This document shows positions 1-12,600 of a DNA stretch of 64,000 nt, one piece after another. The notes beneath the pieces are model-generated. The model was not told the DNA's origin and did no database searches. It saw nothing but the letters and a program-made list of their open reading frames with translations. Position numbers and translations under genes: made by a program. Numbering within the stretch: the first letter of the stretch is position 1; the number at the start of each line of letters is the position of its first letter. This DNA comes from Gavia stellata. Taxonomy: Eukaryota > Chordata > Aves > Gaviiformes > Gaviidae. The stretch lies in the NCBI RefSeq assembly GCF_030936135.1, contig NC_082595.1, positions 102,589,334-102,653,333 of the forward strand. Reading direction: 5' to 3'.

Positions 1-818
1 ATGAAAGTACACAGTTAAATATTAATCTAAATGGCAGCAAAGATCATAGGTTCATGTGGCAGTCTCCCACGGGACCGTGAGCACTGATATTCAGACCCTC
101 ATGGGCTGGAGGCAACAACATAAGGAGCTGCTGTATCTTGTCCTACGGTGGGAATGGGGAATGCAAAAACTGGTATTTCAGGTTTTTAGATATATACAGT
201 TGCTCTATGATCACCCTACTCTTTGCTTTTTTCCAGTGCTTTCAGCTGCATAAAGTAGTGTTTGCTGATTTTATTGAGCCTTAAAATGGTCCATGAATTT
301 CCAAGATAGCATACTGTTACTAGGAAGAAAAAAAGAATTCCTTCCTAGAGCAAATTTCCCTCATGCTGCCCAGCTTTGATTTAGCCCTTAGAGCACTTAA
401 ATGTGATGCAACACACACCCATGTCAGTGGGATGTTCATGGGAAGATGCAGCACACTAGGAGACATAACATACTAATAACAAAGAAATCAATATTAAAGT
501 AATCAAGAAATATGCAACAGATATCTATGAACCAAAGTCTTTTTTTAATAAGATTTGGGTGGTTTTTTTGTTAGCTTTTTTTTTTTTTTAAAGAGTAGCC
601 TTTGAAATGTACAACCTTCCTGTTTGCCTGACATCTTTGGGAGACTGGTATAAAAACTACCATGTGAATCTGAATCTAAGTCTTATTCAGGGGAAAAGCT
701 TAGTGAGCGAAGGAGTTTGAATGAGAGATGTGGGTGGTGGCAAAGACAAAACAAACAAAAAAAGCCCAGTACAGGCATAAATGTGCTGCACCTAACACTC
801 TTGTCATTGTTTTTTCAG
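1..818 (+). other. Intron of the SLC7A15 gene (left edge)
   Basis: Noncoding sequence before the first visible exon. I searched it by eye for the preceding transporter exon, which should end in a YITEE/NP-type loop, and did not find it. It holds a T-rich tract around 541-591 and a polypyrimidine acceptor just before 819. Confidence 0.6.
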
Positions 819-952
819 GTGACCCTTCCCAGAGCTGTGATGATTGCCATTCCTTTGGTTACATGCCTCTATTTGCTGGTAAATGTGAGCTACTTAGCAG
901 CAATGACTCCATCTGAACTGCTATCTTCAGGAGCTGTGGCCGTCACTTGGGG
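819..952 (+). CDS. SLC7A15: SLC7A15 exon encoding membrane segment 7
   Basis: Acceptor TTTTTTCAG ends at 818 and donor GG|GTGAGC starts at 953. The exon has 44 codons plus two bases. It begins with a [14 protein letters not shown] segment that matches the family's NLPRAI..GIPLVT stretch, continues through hydrophobic segment 7, and ends in AVAVTWG, equivalent to AVAVTFG in b(0,+)AT. The codon split after the second base is completed by base 4319. Confidence 0.85.
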
Positions 953-3900
953 GTGAGCTCTGCTTGTGGTAATACAGCCAATGCAGTCCTGTAAAATACG
1001 GGTTGTCTCCTGAGTTTCAGAAGGTTTAAGTGCTATTCCCAGTGGGAATAACACCACTGCATTGGTCAGGCCAGGAAGACCTGTCAGGCCATGTTGCAGG
1101 GAAGCACGCTGCCCGTCCCTGCTCTGTCACCTTCAGGGCAGCGTATAGCCTCCCCCCGCCAAAAGCCAAGGCTGACCAGCCCTGTCTGGCCCATGGCCTC
1201 CAAGGTGCACCTGGGTTGCCAAGATGGGGTCCTCTGCAGCACACCCCTTACTCCCCATTCCCATTCATTCCCAGTGGGAACCTGTGGCTCCCCTCCAGTT
1301 CATGTTTTTCCCCATGGGAAGTGGCCATAAAGAGGGGATGAAGTGCACACCAGGGGCATCTCTCCGTAGACAGTGAGGATGCAGCAAGAGTGCGTATCTA
1401 GACCTGGGGACTGGGAGATGGCCCACATTTTAGATACTCCCAGAAAAGAGGAGAGGACAATGTGCTGCCCCACTAATCCAGAGGCAGTGGTTTGGGAGTG
1501 AGACAGTGTTGTCCCTGAATCAGAGTTCTTCACCTGGCACACAAAATGCCAATCAACAGAGTGAGTCGAGATATTTGTCTTTATGGACAGTCTGCAGAAC
1601 GGGGTGCTGGGCATTTAACATCAGCCAGTACACCTCTCAGAAACACATGGAGTCTTTTATACAAAAAGATAACAAAGAAGGAATCACATTACAATAACTG
1701 ATTGGTCACTCATACAAAAGTTAATCTGCACATGTCTTAGTTTTAGTTTAACTCATTATACTAAGGTGGGCCTATATTTGCATTTAAAATCTTCTCCTAT
1801 GGGCGTGGGTTTTAGTATTAAAATCACCTAAGGTAACTAACGTTCATACCTTTATCCTATGAGCTACCACTAAGTTACTGTTGAAGTTTACATCTCTACT
1901 ACAAATCATATATCATTACGCACCATTACACACATTGAATAGGTTATTATATATTCCGAAGGGTCCTTGAACAATATAATTTGTCTTAAGGACTTTCTAT
2001 CCTCGTTGTCATGGCTTCAAAACTGACCATCATGGTTGTGACCATCATGGTTGTCTTGTTTTATTTAACCCTTTGACATCAACAGGAGCCAACTTGGTGA
2101 ATCCTGTCCTCTCGGCACCTGGAAATTAGACCAGACCAGAGTCTTTTGGTTCAGTTTCTCCATCTGTGGGGAAATGGAAAATGACACTGATCTCTACAAC
2201 ACCTTTGAGAAAGAGAAGTGTTATACATGGGTTGGGTAGCCGTTGGTAATTGTATCTTTAAGTTGGCTTGTGCTTTTCCAGAGCTGCACAGAAACTGTTT
2301 GTACCTTCCATCAACATGAAGTGTTTGGTCATATTAAACAGGCTGTGTGCAAGACAAGAATTTTAGGAAGAGAAGGAAGGGACCATCATGAGAGATATAG
2401 GCACCATCGACTCCTAACCAGATGTTCTTCCCCCAGAACATCCAGCCTTATTCTAAATATTTCCAAAGACACAGAATCCATGATAGCCCTAAATGAGTTG
2501 TCTGGCAGAAATGATGATACAGTATATGCAGAGATTATGTTGCTGCTCATTCTCTTCCTAAAAAGTCAGCAGCAGCTTTGCTTCTGTGTGCATTTCACAA
2601 GATCTCCAGTTCGAAGTTCTGACTGAGCTCTTGCTAGATGTGTTCTCTAATAGTCTTTCATGTCATTATAAGCAGGAGCTTTTAAAGGTCTAGTGCTTTG
2701 TTTGAACAGGTTACAAAGCCTCACTAAGCTGCAGTGTCATGAACTTTCTCTGCACTTCCTTTCCCATCATTCCTGATTAACAAGTTATTTGTGACCTTCC
2801 TCCTTTTTAACACATCTCCTTTTCCTGCCTGATTAACCTTTTCACCCCAAGAATGCAATTTAGGAAGAAACATTGAACTAGCAACCAGAAAGCCAGGCAC
2901 TCCAAAGCCTGGAGGACAGGTAGAGAGCCACAGGCTGAGGAGGGTGTAATGGCTGTGGTTCATGAGCAAGAAAAGCAGCTATTCGGGCCATTAAGGAAGG
3001 ATGGGAGGAGTATAAAGAAGCCAGAGGAGGGCACATCACATTTAAATGCATTTATTCCCCATACAAGAAGAAAACTGCTGGAGACAAACATTGTTCAGTG
3101 TTCAGAAGTTACTCTCAGTAGCCCCTGCAGTTCATTTTCAGGGTCCAAACAGCAAAGCACTAATCTTGTAAATGCAAGATACACAATTGCTAAAGATTTT
3201 ATTATTAATTTTGTGATATATGTTGTTTTCCCTTGAGATCTCGAGGTTATGGAGTCATGTGACTCGTAGGAGATGTCCAGATTCCATCATTTTGAAAAAG
3301 GGAAAAATTTGAGTTCTGGTTATTGCAAGTAGCTTAATAACTTAAAGCCTGAAGGACCATAACACAGATATTAAGCTTCTAAACTACATTTTTGAAATTA
3401 TTGTGGTAGATAAGCTCCTGACATGATTTTGGAAAGCCCAACTCTAGATTTTTGAACATTTGGGATAGGTGATACTAAAAAAGAGTACATATGGCTTAAA
3501 GCCATACAGTTCAGATGGAAATATAATATTCTAAAAAACTTTTTAATTTTGGATTTTTGCCAATTAGATGAACAGTGTGTTTGTTTGTGTGTGTGTGAAC
3601 ATGTATGTGATAATTACCCCAAACACCAGCATTTATTACTCAATTAATATTCTTCATGCTGCTTCATTCCAGAAGACAAGATTCACTTTTAGGTGAGAAG
3701 ATTATCGTATCTTCCAAATATTTACCTCTAACTCTATTTGTAACCCTGCTACTTCTTCTGTTATGGAGAAAGCAAACCATAAATGTCTGAACATGTTGTA
3801 GAACCAAACTTCTGAAATTCAAACAATTGCTTTGCCTTAAGCTTGATTCACAGAGTAGCAGAAGTACATGCATACGGAATTAAAGGGTTAAATTCTTATG

Positions 3901-6900
3901 CATATTGGGGAAGAGGTTATAATGCAGGAAATTTCTTCAGGTCTGGTGGGAATAGTTTTTCCGCTATTTCCAAGCTAATATTGTTGGCTGTAACAGCAAT
4001 ATCTCCAGGATTCACGTCACAGCATCTGTACACAGAAAAGGGGGTTTTCCCTGTTGTGACAGCATTGTACACCATTGCAATGTAGACGGATGTAGATATA
4101 TATACACCAGGCAGGAAGAAAAGCGTCCTTTTCAGGACAAGACAAAGTTACTCGTGACTAAATATTATGGGAACTGGAAGAAGGCTTTAAATCATTACAA
4201 AAGCTTTAGAAAAAAAATCAGTGAGAATAATGGAGGGAAGAAACCTGTCTGGTTCTGTGATGAGTATTTGATACATCTACGAGCTGGATGCTATGCTGTG
4301 AATTCTTTCCCACCTCAGGGACAAGGTCCTGGGCAGTTGGGCATGGCTCATCTCCCTGTCAGTGGCACTGTCTACGTTTGGTTCATCGAACGGCACGTTC
4401 TTTAGCGGAGGCCGTGTGTGCTACATTGCTGCAAGGGAAGGCCATATGGTAAGGAGAAAAAAAGGGGGTCTGGCTTGCTTTGAGCAACTTTACCTTCTTA
4501 TGACACTAAAGCAGAGAGGAAGACACCGTGTACGTTCAACTGGGAGAGTGATAGCTCTTCTAGTTAAGGTTTGTTTCTTGCTCAAAGACTTTCTTCCCCA
4601 TCTTTTTCAAATGTAACGTATGTGTTGTCTCCTGACTTTCTTCTTCAGCATCATAATTTCAGAAAGATACATAATTACATCTAGCCTGAAATTTAAGAAC
4701 AGCTTTGAAATGAACGACTGAAATACTGCTGTATTGGAGCACCTGGCACTGGCTCTGGGGCGACCTAGCCAATACACCTGCCAGGGAGGGGAAACCTGGC
4801 CATGCTTGTGTGTTGTAAGGCACCCTTGCTCACACTGGGAAGGTAGCCCAGCACTGGCAAGCTGCCTTTGCAGGCAATACTGACTGTGCAAGCTGGTCTC
4901 AGGGGTGTTCCAGCCTTCCCATGGGGTAGTCCAGTTCAGATACAGCGTAGGATATCTCTTCTCTGCAAACTTCATAGCAATTACAAGGTGACACCAAGCC
5001 TTACATCTACCCTAGCTGGGGTTTTTAATTGGTTTTGTTAGGTGGGGCCAAATCTGGTAGCCCAACGGAGGTCAAACTGCTGCACCTCCGTGCTCCCCTG
5101 GTCCAACTGGTAAGTTGAGCGTGTATTCCCAATAGGCACACACATACAAACACAAGTATACAACATATATATACACACATACATATGTATATGTGTATAT
5201 ATATGTGTACAGACAGCAGGCCACACAGATCCACACGTACAGACACACTCGGCGCTCACACAAACACTAGCACAAACAGCACCAAGGGTCTCATCTTGTT
5301 CCCCTCTCTGGCTGATCAGGGGTCTGTTAGTGGGAAAAATATATATAAACATATGTACAATGTGGGTCCCTCCAGCAGCTGGGGTCAGACATTCTGTCTG
5401 CCTAGTAGCTGCCCCTGGATCCCAGTCTAACCAGTTGCTGGTACCTGGGCATACAAGCCCCTGAGGCTGCTGCCCCACTCCAGCTGCTGGTATGGATCCC
5501 CTCACTCACAGGCACACACCCTCACACCTACCCACACTTCTTCTCCCTCTCAGTGCTTCAGCCGAGCTACATTTGTCCTCCTCTATGTTGAGCAGGCATG
5601 TTGTGTTCCTCATGGACCTACCTGCTTCTTTGGTCCTTCCTCCCCACACCATCTGGCATTTCTGCTCTCAGGTGTGAAGGATGCCACTCTGCACCAGCTC
5701 CACTCCTTGTACACGAGAGGAAATCTTTTATGTACATGAACGCCCAGGTTGGTGGAGATGACTGGGTTGGTTGTTACTGGTTTTGGTGGTTACTGGCTCC
5801 ACGGCTTCTCTTACTGATGACAGTGTCTGCTGTATTGTGGCAATCTCTGTGCAGAGCAGTTCACAGATGGCCTGAATTTGACCATACCAGACCAAGAGCT
5901 GAACGCTTACACCATTTCGCAGACACTCAGCTCTAGCAGAAGTGCTTGCATGCTCTTTTTGGTTGGAAAGGAAAAAAAAAGAAGCCTTTCTCATTAAACT
6001 TTCCCAATGAACCAAGCAATAAAGAGGCTAATAATTCTCTCCGTGTTCTGGAATAAATCTTGGTTTGCTTTGTGGTTGGTTGCATAAATGTTTCAGGAGG
6101 AGTCCTTGTCTCACGTTCCAGTCAGCCCAAGAGAAGCCAAGTCCCAGAGAGATGTGACAGAGGGCGGAAGAGGTGGACCATGCACAAGGTCCTGATGATG
6201 ATCAGGAAAGCTCTGATGTGACTCAGCCTTAGTCTGTCACACGGGTAGTTTGAAAACCTCATCTTGCCTGCCTAAACTGAGCACATGTGGTATGAAATCA
6301 GTGAGACCCAATGAAAATATCCTTGAGGGGGGTTTCCATGTTTACACTCCTTGGAGTTGAACTGTTTTTATATTGTGATGTTTATTTGATGATTAAGAGT
6401 GGCTCTGGCTGCATGCAGAGCTCCCAGCAGCAGCTGAGAGGGATGAGTAAGGATCTCCAGTACATGATATGATGGTATATTGTTTTGCTTTGGCTTTCAG
6501 CCAGACATTCTGTCTATGGCTCATGTGCAATGCCTCACGCCCTCCCCTGCTCTGCTGTTTACATCTGCTATGTCTTTAGTAATGATCATATCTGGAAGCT
6601 TCACCAGTATCGTGAACTTTTTCAGGTATGTATGCGTAGCATTTCTGTTTGCATCCCCTGTGGTCCTGATTTTTGACATTGCTTTAGAAGTATTTTCTTT
6701 TAATATTTTGTTGAGCCTGGGCTATTGCTTTCTAACCAATATTGTAGATGGGAGGGTGGGGGAAGAAAGAAAAGAAAGAGCTTAGGAACCAGCATCTTTG
6801 CAACGCATGGATGCTTCTGTCACTATATACTTAACGGGATATGATTCATCCTTGTATTGAAATGAATCTGTAATATTCAGATAATTCTAAAGTTCTCATT

Positions 6901-9223
6901 GTTTGTGCTGGAAAGGAAATGAATGGAAAAACTACTAAATTTATATCAATATTCTCCTTTTTAATTGGAGATATGAACATCTGGGATCTGGAAGGCAGGA
7001 CTGACATTCCTGGATGACATCACTCCAAATTTCATGCTGTCTTTTTTTTCTTTTTTTTTTTTTTTTTCCAGTTTTATAGCATGGCTTTTCTATGGCATGA
7101 CTATTTCTGGTCTCCTGTATTTAAAAATCAAGAAACCAGAATTGCCAAGATCTTACAAGGTGAAGTAATAACACAAAACCCTCAAACCCTTTTCCTTTAT
7201 TGCCTAAATGACTAAAAGAGCATGATGAGAAAACAAAGAGCGCTGGGGTTGGTTGCTTACAGATTTAGTGTGGTTCTCCTTTTTTAATTTCATGTTTTTT
7301 CTCAGCAAAGTCAACGAGAGGCAAGATAGTGTGAATATACAGGCATAAGTCAAGGTTGACTTCTCTGTCTTGATAAGTTAATAATGCACTGCCCCCTCAC
7401 TGTGGAAAATATATCTACCAGATCCTCTTTTTTTCTTAGAGATGTAAGAGGAAAATGAAGGATGATTCTGATCAACAATAGATTCGCCTGTTCATGTTCT
7501 CAGAGCTCAGTCGCACTCCTCAGTAAGAGCCTTGCAGAGGACAGAAAACTTAGCCAGAATACCCCAAGTCCTTTGAGATGGCCAGGGGACACGTTTGTTC
7601 CCCACAAAACAGCTAAGTGGAAGGAAATCAGGAGTTACCTGTTCTTTCCACTGGAGCCTTGAGCGTGTTGAACTGCAGTGCTTCCTCAATGACTGAGAGA
7701 AATATTTTCACAGAAAAAAATCCTAGGAACAGGGGGGTCATGTGAATGCAGAACAGTGACTTTTCCTTGAGACAAGCTCAATGAACATGCTGGTTTTGGT
7801 GGGGTTCCTCCAGGAGATAGGTGACAGGCTGACGCTGCCAGGCTGTGCGAAGCAATATCAAGTGTCCTATGGGGCTTCGCATGAAGAAGAGCAGTGTTCT
7901 ATTAAGTCTCCCAGTCACTGGCTTCTGTGATTCTGTCTTGAAATAAGACGTTCACCCAACTTGTTAGCTGAATGGACTTTAAGGAAAAGAAGTCCTGTTT
8001 CTGCAGTAGTGTTTCATACACTGTATAAAGCTTCTGCAGTCCTCCAGGTCAGTCCCCTGAGGATGTCAGCCTGCTACAGCCTTTGGCTTGGTGGCCTAAG
8101 TCTATCCTTAACTAGAAGCAGTTCATGTCTGAAGGTTCTAGCTCAACTGACAATGTATGGCCAATGTCCTGCAGAATCTGTATGTATGTTGCAGGTTTAT
8201 ATTTAAGGGTAAGATTTCCCTGAGTTTGAAAACAATAATTTTTATTAGCATTGTGCCAAAAGTGTTAGAACACAGCATGGAGGGAGCAGAGTGGAGCATC
8301 CCACTAAGGCAGATGAAGCCAATGGAAGGTCTTCTCCATGCTCTCGCAGGTAACCATGAACAACATTTCCTTTGGTCTATGTCAGTGCCCTTGTGTTGAA
8401 CAAAAGGCACAAAAGTAAAAATTGGAAAATCCCAGCTAGAACGTTTAGTTTTTCACCTTGTTTGAAATCATTTTATCTTGTGTATTCACTAGCCTTTGAG
8501 GGAGGTTGGCTTCAAATTTAAATGCTTTATGACCAGACTTACAGAAATAGCCTCTGAGGTTGCCTGTCCACCTATCTGTCAACACGTGAATAAACCCTTT
8601 TGCCCAAGGGTGTTAAGGTTCAGTTATGTGATTTGTGCATGTTGCTGGGTGTTTTCTCTCCAGCTCAGCTTTTGGATGCAAGGTAGTAGGTAGAGCAAGA
8701 ACAGACCTGGCACTAAAACCAGCAGTTTGCATCTTCAGGTCTACGAGGGCAGGGAAGACCAGGGGTTAGGGTGTGTGGCAGTGATGTAGCTCTTGCAGGG
8801 ATGCTCAGCCTCTGAGTGGGAGCCTTGGGCTGGGAAACAGGATGTCTGGATTAATTTGGATTTCTGGGTAATATCTCAAGCTGCAGCAGGGTTTAATCTA
8901 AAAAGCCTTCTGCACAAATTTCAGGGTTGTCCAGACCCACAGTGGCCCACGATTACGTGAATCTTTACGCTGATGTTTTGCTTTCGCAGGTCCCAATTAT
9001 CATTCCTATAATTGTGCTGATGGCGGCTGTGTACCTGGTGTTAGCTCCCATCATTGATCAACCCCAAATTGAGTTTCTCTACGTCATCCTGTTCATTTTC
9101 AGTGGCATCATTCTTTATTTCCCGCTGGTTCGCTTCAAGTGCCACCCTCGCTTTTTACAGAGAGTCACTTTACATCTCCAGTTGTTCCTGGAAGTTGCTC
9201 CAACCACCAGGGATGTGAACTGA
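819..9223 (+). CDS. SLC7A15: SLC7A15-type amino-acid transporter, C-terminal half (five exons)
   Basis: Joined exons 819-952, 4319-4448, 6501-6625, 7072-7159 and 8990-9223 give 237 codons (236 residues plus TGA) in one frame. The phases match at every junction and all introns are GT-AG. The protein resembles the last half of b(0,+)AT (SLC7A9) and its relatives, running through membrane segments 7 to 12. Members of this family are light chains of heteromeric amino-acid exchangers at the plasma membrane, disulfide-linked to a glycoprotein heavy chain. The cysteine for that bond is in the N-terminal half, outside the window. SLC7A15 (ArpAT, aromatic-preferring) is chosen over SLC7A9 because RHOB follows on the same strand, as I recall for this chromosomal neighbourhood in mammals. 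No stop, frameshift or broken splice site is visible, although the human copy is known to be inactive. Family membership is firm; the exact paralog is inferred from synteny. Confidence 0.85.
953..4318 (+). other. SLC7A15 intron, 3.4 kb
   Basis: No coding signal was found. About 1500-2200 is A+T-rich and could be a decayed repeat, but I cannot classify it. A 15-bp unit GACCATCATGGTTGT is tandemly duplicated at about 2025-2054. A short TG-rich run lies near 3577-3597. The intron ends in a CCCACCTCAG acceptor at 4318. Confidence 0.6.
4319..4448 (+). CDS. SLC7A15: SLC7A15 exon encoding membrane segment 8
   Basis: Acceptor CCTCAG ends at 4318 and donor ATG|GTAAGG starts at 4449. It translates as [11 protein letters not shown] then [17 protein letters not shown], then [15 protein letters not shown]. 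This is collinear with the b(0,+)AT stretch containing STIGAANGTCF and AGRLIYVAGREGHM. The NGT-F and AREGHM motifs are among the most conserved of the SLC7 light chains. The open frame in another phase across this stretch is a shadow. Confidence 0.86.
4449..6500 (+). other. SLC7A15 intron containing an LTR-like repeat
   Basis: No exon is recognised. The middle holds the unclassified repeat described at 5040-5530. Downstream, 5950-6070 is A-rich with two AATAAA-like hexamers. The intron ends with the acceptor TGGCTTTCAG at 6500. Confidence 0.55.
5040..5530 (-). repeat. Unclassified LTR-like interspersed repeat, copy A
   Basis: This stretch is homologous, in inverted orientation, to a second copy around 29140-30010. 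Shared blocks in the same order include GCCAAATC near the left end, GCGTGTATTCCCA.TAGGCAC, a TA/CA-rich microsatellite, AAACAGCACCAA.GGTCTCATC, CTCTCTGGCTGATCAGG, and a GG.TCCCTC.AGC..CTGG block. The A+T-rich centre (5160-5215, alternating TATATA/CACATA) looks like microsatellite growth inside the element. Length and composition suggest an endogenous-retroviral LTR or solo LTR, but I do not recognise the family and saw no clean TG...CA ends. The strand is set relative to copy B and is arbitrary. Edges are approximate. Confidence 0.6.
6501..6625 (+). CDS. SLC7A15: SLC7A15 exon encoding membrane segment 9
   Basis: Acceptor GGCTTTCAG ends at 6500 and donor TTCAG|GTATGT starts at 6626. It translates as [20 protein letters not shown] then [20 protein letters not shown] and F. 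It matches the b(0,+)AT region with LSYISVKRLTPAPAI and the INSLVNYFSF segment. It ends two bases into a codon, completed by T7072 to give serine. Confidence 0.85.
6626..7071 (+). other. SLC7A15 short intron
   Basis: A 446-bp intron. It ends with an unusually long T-rich polypyrimidine tract at about 7041-7067 directly before the CAG acceptor. Nothing else is seen. Confidence 0.7.
7072..7159 (+). CDS. SLC7A15: SLC7A15 exon encoding membrane segment 10
   Basis: Acceptor TTTTCCAG ends at 7071 and donor AAG|GTGAAG starts at 7160. The translation [20 protein letters not shown] then [10 protein letters not shown] parallels the family stretch SFAAWLFYGLTILGL followed by a basic loop with RP. The 88 bp are one base plus 29 codons, closing the frame at phase 0. 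Confidence 0.86.
7160..8989 (+). other. SLC7A15 intron, 1.8 kb
   Basis: No exon, repeat family or RNA gene is recognised. It ends with the acceptor TTTGCTTTCGCAG at 8989. Confidence 0.6.
8990..9223 (+). CDS. SLC7A15: SLC7A15 last exon: membrane segments 11-12 and C-terminus
   Basis: Acceptor TTTCGCAG ends at 8989. There are 77 codons and TGA. Two hydrophobic segments ([20 protein letters not shown] and [16 protein letters not shown]) match segments 11 and 12 of b(0,+)AT. The C-terminal [17 protein letters not shown] aligns with the family tail carrying the trafficking motif Val-Pro-Pro; here that motif reads Ala-Pro-Thr. The exon carries the natural stop, so the gene's 3' end is complete. 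Confidence 0.87.
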   Translation, partial: VPIIIPIIVLMAAVYLVLAPIIDQPQIEFLYVILFIFSGIILYFPLVRFKCHPRFLQRVTLHLQLFLEVAPTTRDVN

Positions 9224-9653
9224 GATAACGTCCTCCTGCCATATGGCTGCCTGCCCCTCATGGTTTATCCCAGCACCTTGGTTTTCAAGGCTCAGAAAAT
9301 ATTTTTCTGTAAGGGAGAATGAGTAGAATGAAAGTGTCACCAAAACGTCTAGCTGAGAGAGACTAGAACCATGACTCCTCAGATTTCCTTAAAATTTGGG
9401 AACATGTTTTTCTCATTTTCAACTCTGCCTTGGCAGATTACATACAGATTCCAAAGGAATATGTGCTTTTGAATTTTCTATCCCAGGAAGAGCTGTTCAT
9501 TGAAATCTTAGCTCTTATATTTCAAGGCAACAGGCAACAAAAGACTGATAGTGAAATATTATTCCTATAGCAGGCTGTGACTCTAAGCCATTCCTGGCAA
9601 TGCCTTTAATAATTTCCACCTACTTCTGCCCACTGTGACTGCAGAGCTTCTCA

Positions 9654-9659
9654 AATAAA
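9654..9659 (+). terminator. SLC7A15: Probable SLC7A15 poly(A) signal AATAAA
   Basis: A canonical AATAAA hexamer lies about 430 bp after the stop codon at 9223. It implies a 3' UTR of roughly 450 bp. Cleavage would fall near 9675-9690. This is inferred from the motif only. Confidence 0.55.
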
Positions 9660-9689
9660 GCATGGGCACACCATGTTCACAACAAAAAA

Positions 9690-12600
9690 ACCTTTTCCAC
9701 TCAGGTATTCACTCTGGGAGCGTGTTTTTCCCTTGCTCCTTCCAGTCCCAGCTGCACAGTCACAACAGTCCTTTCTCTGTCTCAGTACATGATTCCACCA
9801 CATTTCAGCCCAAATCATCCTACATCTCCCGTAGAAAAGCCTCTGACATGAGATGAGAAGTGCTTTAAAGCTCTGTTAGTTTACTCAGTTGAGAATGCAC
9901 TTGTCATCTGGGATCCATCCATTCATGGTGAGGACACAGGCAACATTACTTAAATACTGACAGCCACCCAATACCCTTCCCATAATTCCCCCGAAGACAA
10001 ATAATTTCTCTTGTGACAAAGTGAGCAAAAAAAAAATAACCTACAGCATATGTGCCAGCAAGATACTCTCATTGTGAATTGAAGAAACCACATACTGGGC
10101 TACATTAGGAGAAGTGCAGCCAGCAGATCAAGGAAATACTCTGTCCCATTGGAGTCAACACTGGTGAGGACACACCTGAAATATTACGTCCAGTATTGAG
10201 CCCTTCTGTTCAAGAGGGCGTTGTGAAGATAATGCAGCCAGGCTTTTCTTGGTAGTGGCAACTAGGGACAACCACCACAAGTTGTAGCCTGAGATGTTCA
10301 GGCTGGACTTCAGAAAATTTCTTCACTGTGAAGGCAGTTCAACCTTGGAGCAGTGTGCAGGAAGATGGCGAGATCTCAGTTCTTGTACTTCGTACCTTAG
10401 TACTGATGTACTAACACACTGCAGTCGCTGTTGTTTCCCATTACCCTGAGGCTCAACCCTTTTTCTCTTGTTCGTGGATAGAGAGACATTATATGCTGAT
10501 TTCTTACCATTTGTCCACATTGTTCCTGGATGGGACCTGTCTTGTCATAGGCTAAAAAGGTCTAGGTGTTAATCCCTTAAATGTCTTGTGTCTCAAAGTA
10601 CCGAACGTTACTCAGGTGACCTTTCTGTCGGCATTTCTTCTGCAGATCTGTACCTAACACTGCATTCCTGGAACAGGGTCACTTGATCCTTCAGGCCTCT
10701 TCTAGCCCGTCTCAGAGCTGTGTATCTGATTACAATCTCACTCTTCAATGCCACTCCTGTTCCTCTGGGTGGTGATACCAGCAGCTGCAGAGATGCAACA
10801 AAAGTCTTTTTTCCAAGTGTTAGGTATAATGCCAGTTGCTGCTTATCTTCTAAATCCTTAGTTTAAAGAGTGTTTAGGAGGATTTCCTTCCACTGCTTTT
10901 TACTGGAGTTGTCAACAGAAGCCAATGAAGGAACAGTTTTCCCTCCTGAATCCTATGACAATGCAAAATTCTTGGGCTGCCACCTTGTCTTCCCTCTCTG
11001 TATACCCTGATGGGGAGTGTGTACTTAAAGGACTGATGAGCTCAGGAGCTCTAGGTTAACTTCCCCCCACTGCCCTAGGCTCTTCTTCTGATGTCAGGCA
11101 AGCTTCTAAAAGGAGCTGCATCTTGGCTACTTACCTAAAAATGAGGATAATATTATTTCTCCGATTGTAAGTTTTTGGAAACAATTTCCTACACATATTT
11201 ATGGAGCCTACCACATGGGACTGTGCTCTTTTGAAGATCTACAGTCCATATCCAAAAAGTGGTAATCTAAAGGCTTATTTAAAGGTTAGACATGCACGGT
11301 ATTTATGGCTTTAGCCACCTATCCTTGCATACCTGCACATAATTCTTGTGGAACAGGAGTTATTACCACTATTTGATATTATGGGCATAGTATATTATAG
11401 ATGATGAGAAGATGAAAGGATTAAGTGGCTTGCTCAAAGTCATACAGGAAATGTGTGGAAAATGTAACTGTTTCTCCCAAGGTCCAGGCAAGTATCTTAT
11501 CATGTAGCCCATCCTTTCCCTCTGTGCACCTGTGACATATGAACAATAGTAATGAACACAGAAAGACTTAACACTTTGCATAAGTAGCCTTTATACATTA
11601 TTGGTATGTGTATTGATACAGGGGAGCTGAAAAGCTGCAAGTATCATATGTTGCACCAATCTCATTTTCTATAGATATTATTGTAACAAGATGTTATTTT
11701 TATTTATGTTGCCTAGGGTTTGCAAGCACAGGTGTTTATAATGCCAAAACAAGATGCTGAAAGCTCAGAGAATGGCAAGATAATTACGATAAAATGGAGT
11801 GAGTTAACGTGGTTGCTTCTGGTTTTCATCCAAGAAAAACAATTCCATAGGAATTTTACTGCATGAACATAAACAATCAGCATCAGGCTCATCTCTCCTT
11901 GGATGGAAGGTTTAACTACATGCGTGGGTGCTTATATGTGCGTACACTCATTTTTCAAAAGGATTGCTTGTCTATTTCAATGCCAGCATATGCAAATCAG
12001 AATCTCTCTTGCCTTCATTTGCAATAGAAGTGTCAGAAGGAGGCAGCATGTCCTTACCATTCGTTACTACAGCACAGTAAGAAACGTGATGGCAGGCAGA
12101 GCTCTGTAGCTGCCATTGTGTGTACAGGTCGTGCAGTAAGATCATGTTGGTCCTATCTGTCTCCGAAGCTCTAGATCCCTGTGACCTGTGCTTAGCCCCT
12201 TCCTTCATGGGCTCTGAGGAAAACCGGACTATCAGCATTGCCCTCAAGGTAATCATAAGATCTATATTTCACCTCAAGACCCTGAGTGTAATTGAATCCC
12301 ATGCTTCAGCTCTCAACCTGCAACCACCGGTCAGGAGTTTTGCCTCGGTGCACAAAGCTGAATGTATTCTGGGTCTTTTCCTGACTTCCTCAGAAGCATC
12401 AGAGATGGGCTACATCTGGGGACAGTCAAGGATGGTGCAGTGTGTGAGAGGGTACAGAAAATCCTCCTTTGGTGATTTTCTGATAAGCTTTGTTCATATA
12501 TCCAAGTTCAAGCAATCATTTGTGGTTGAGAAGAAATTTCCCCTTGGGTGAGACAGAACAGAATCTGCAATGATTTTAATTTTCCTCTGTTGCAGAAACA

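Noticed and set aside
1500-2200. Suspected decayed LTR inside the SLC7A15 intron
   Set aside because: It has an A+T-rich, LTR-like feel only. No second copy in the window and no ends recognised, so it is not reported as an element.
5038-5505. 155-codon minus-strand frame with cysteine/tyrosine/isoleucine repeats
   Set aside because: It is the translation of the CA/TA microsatellite in the LTR-like repeat.
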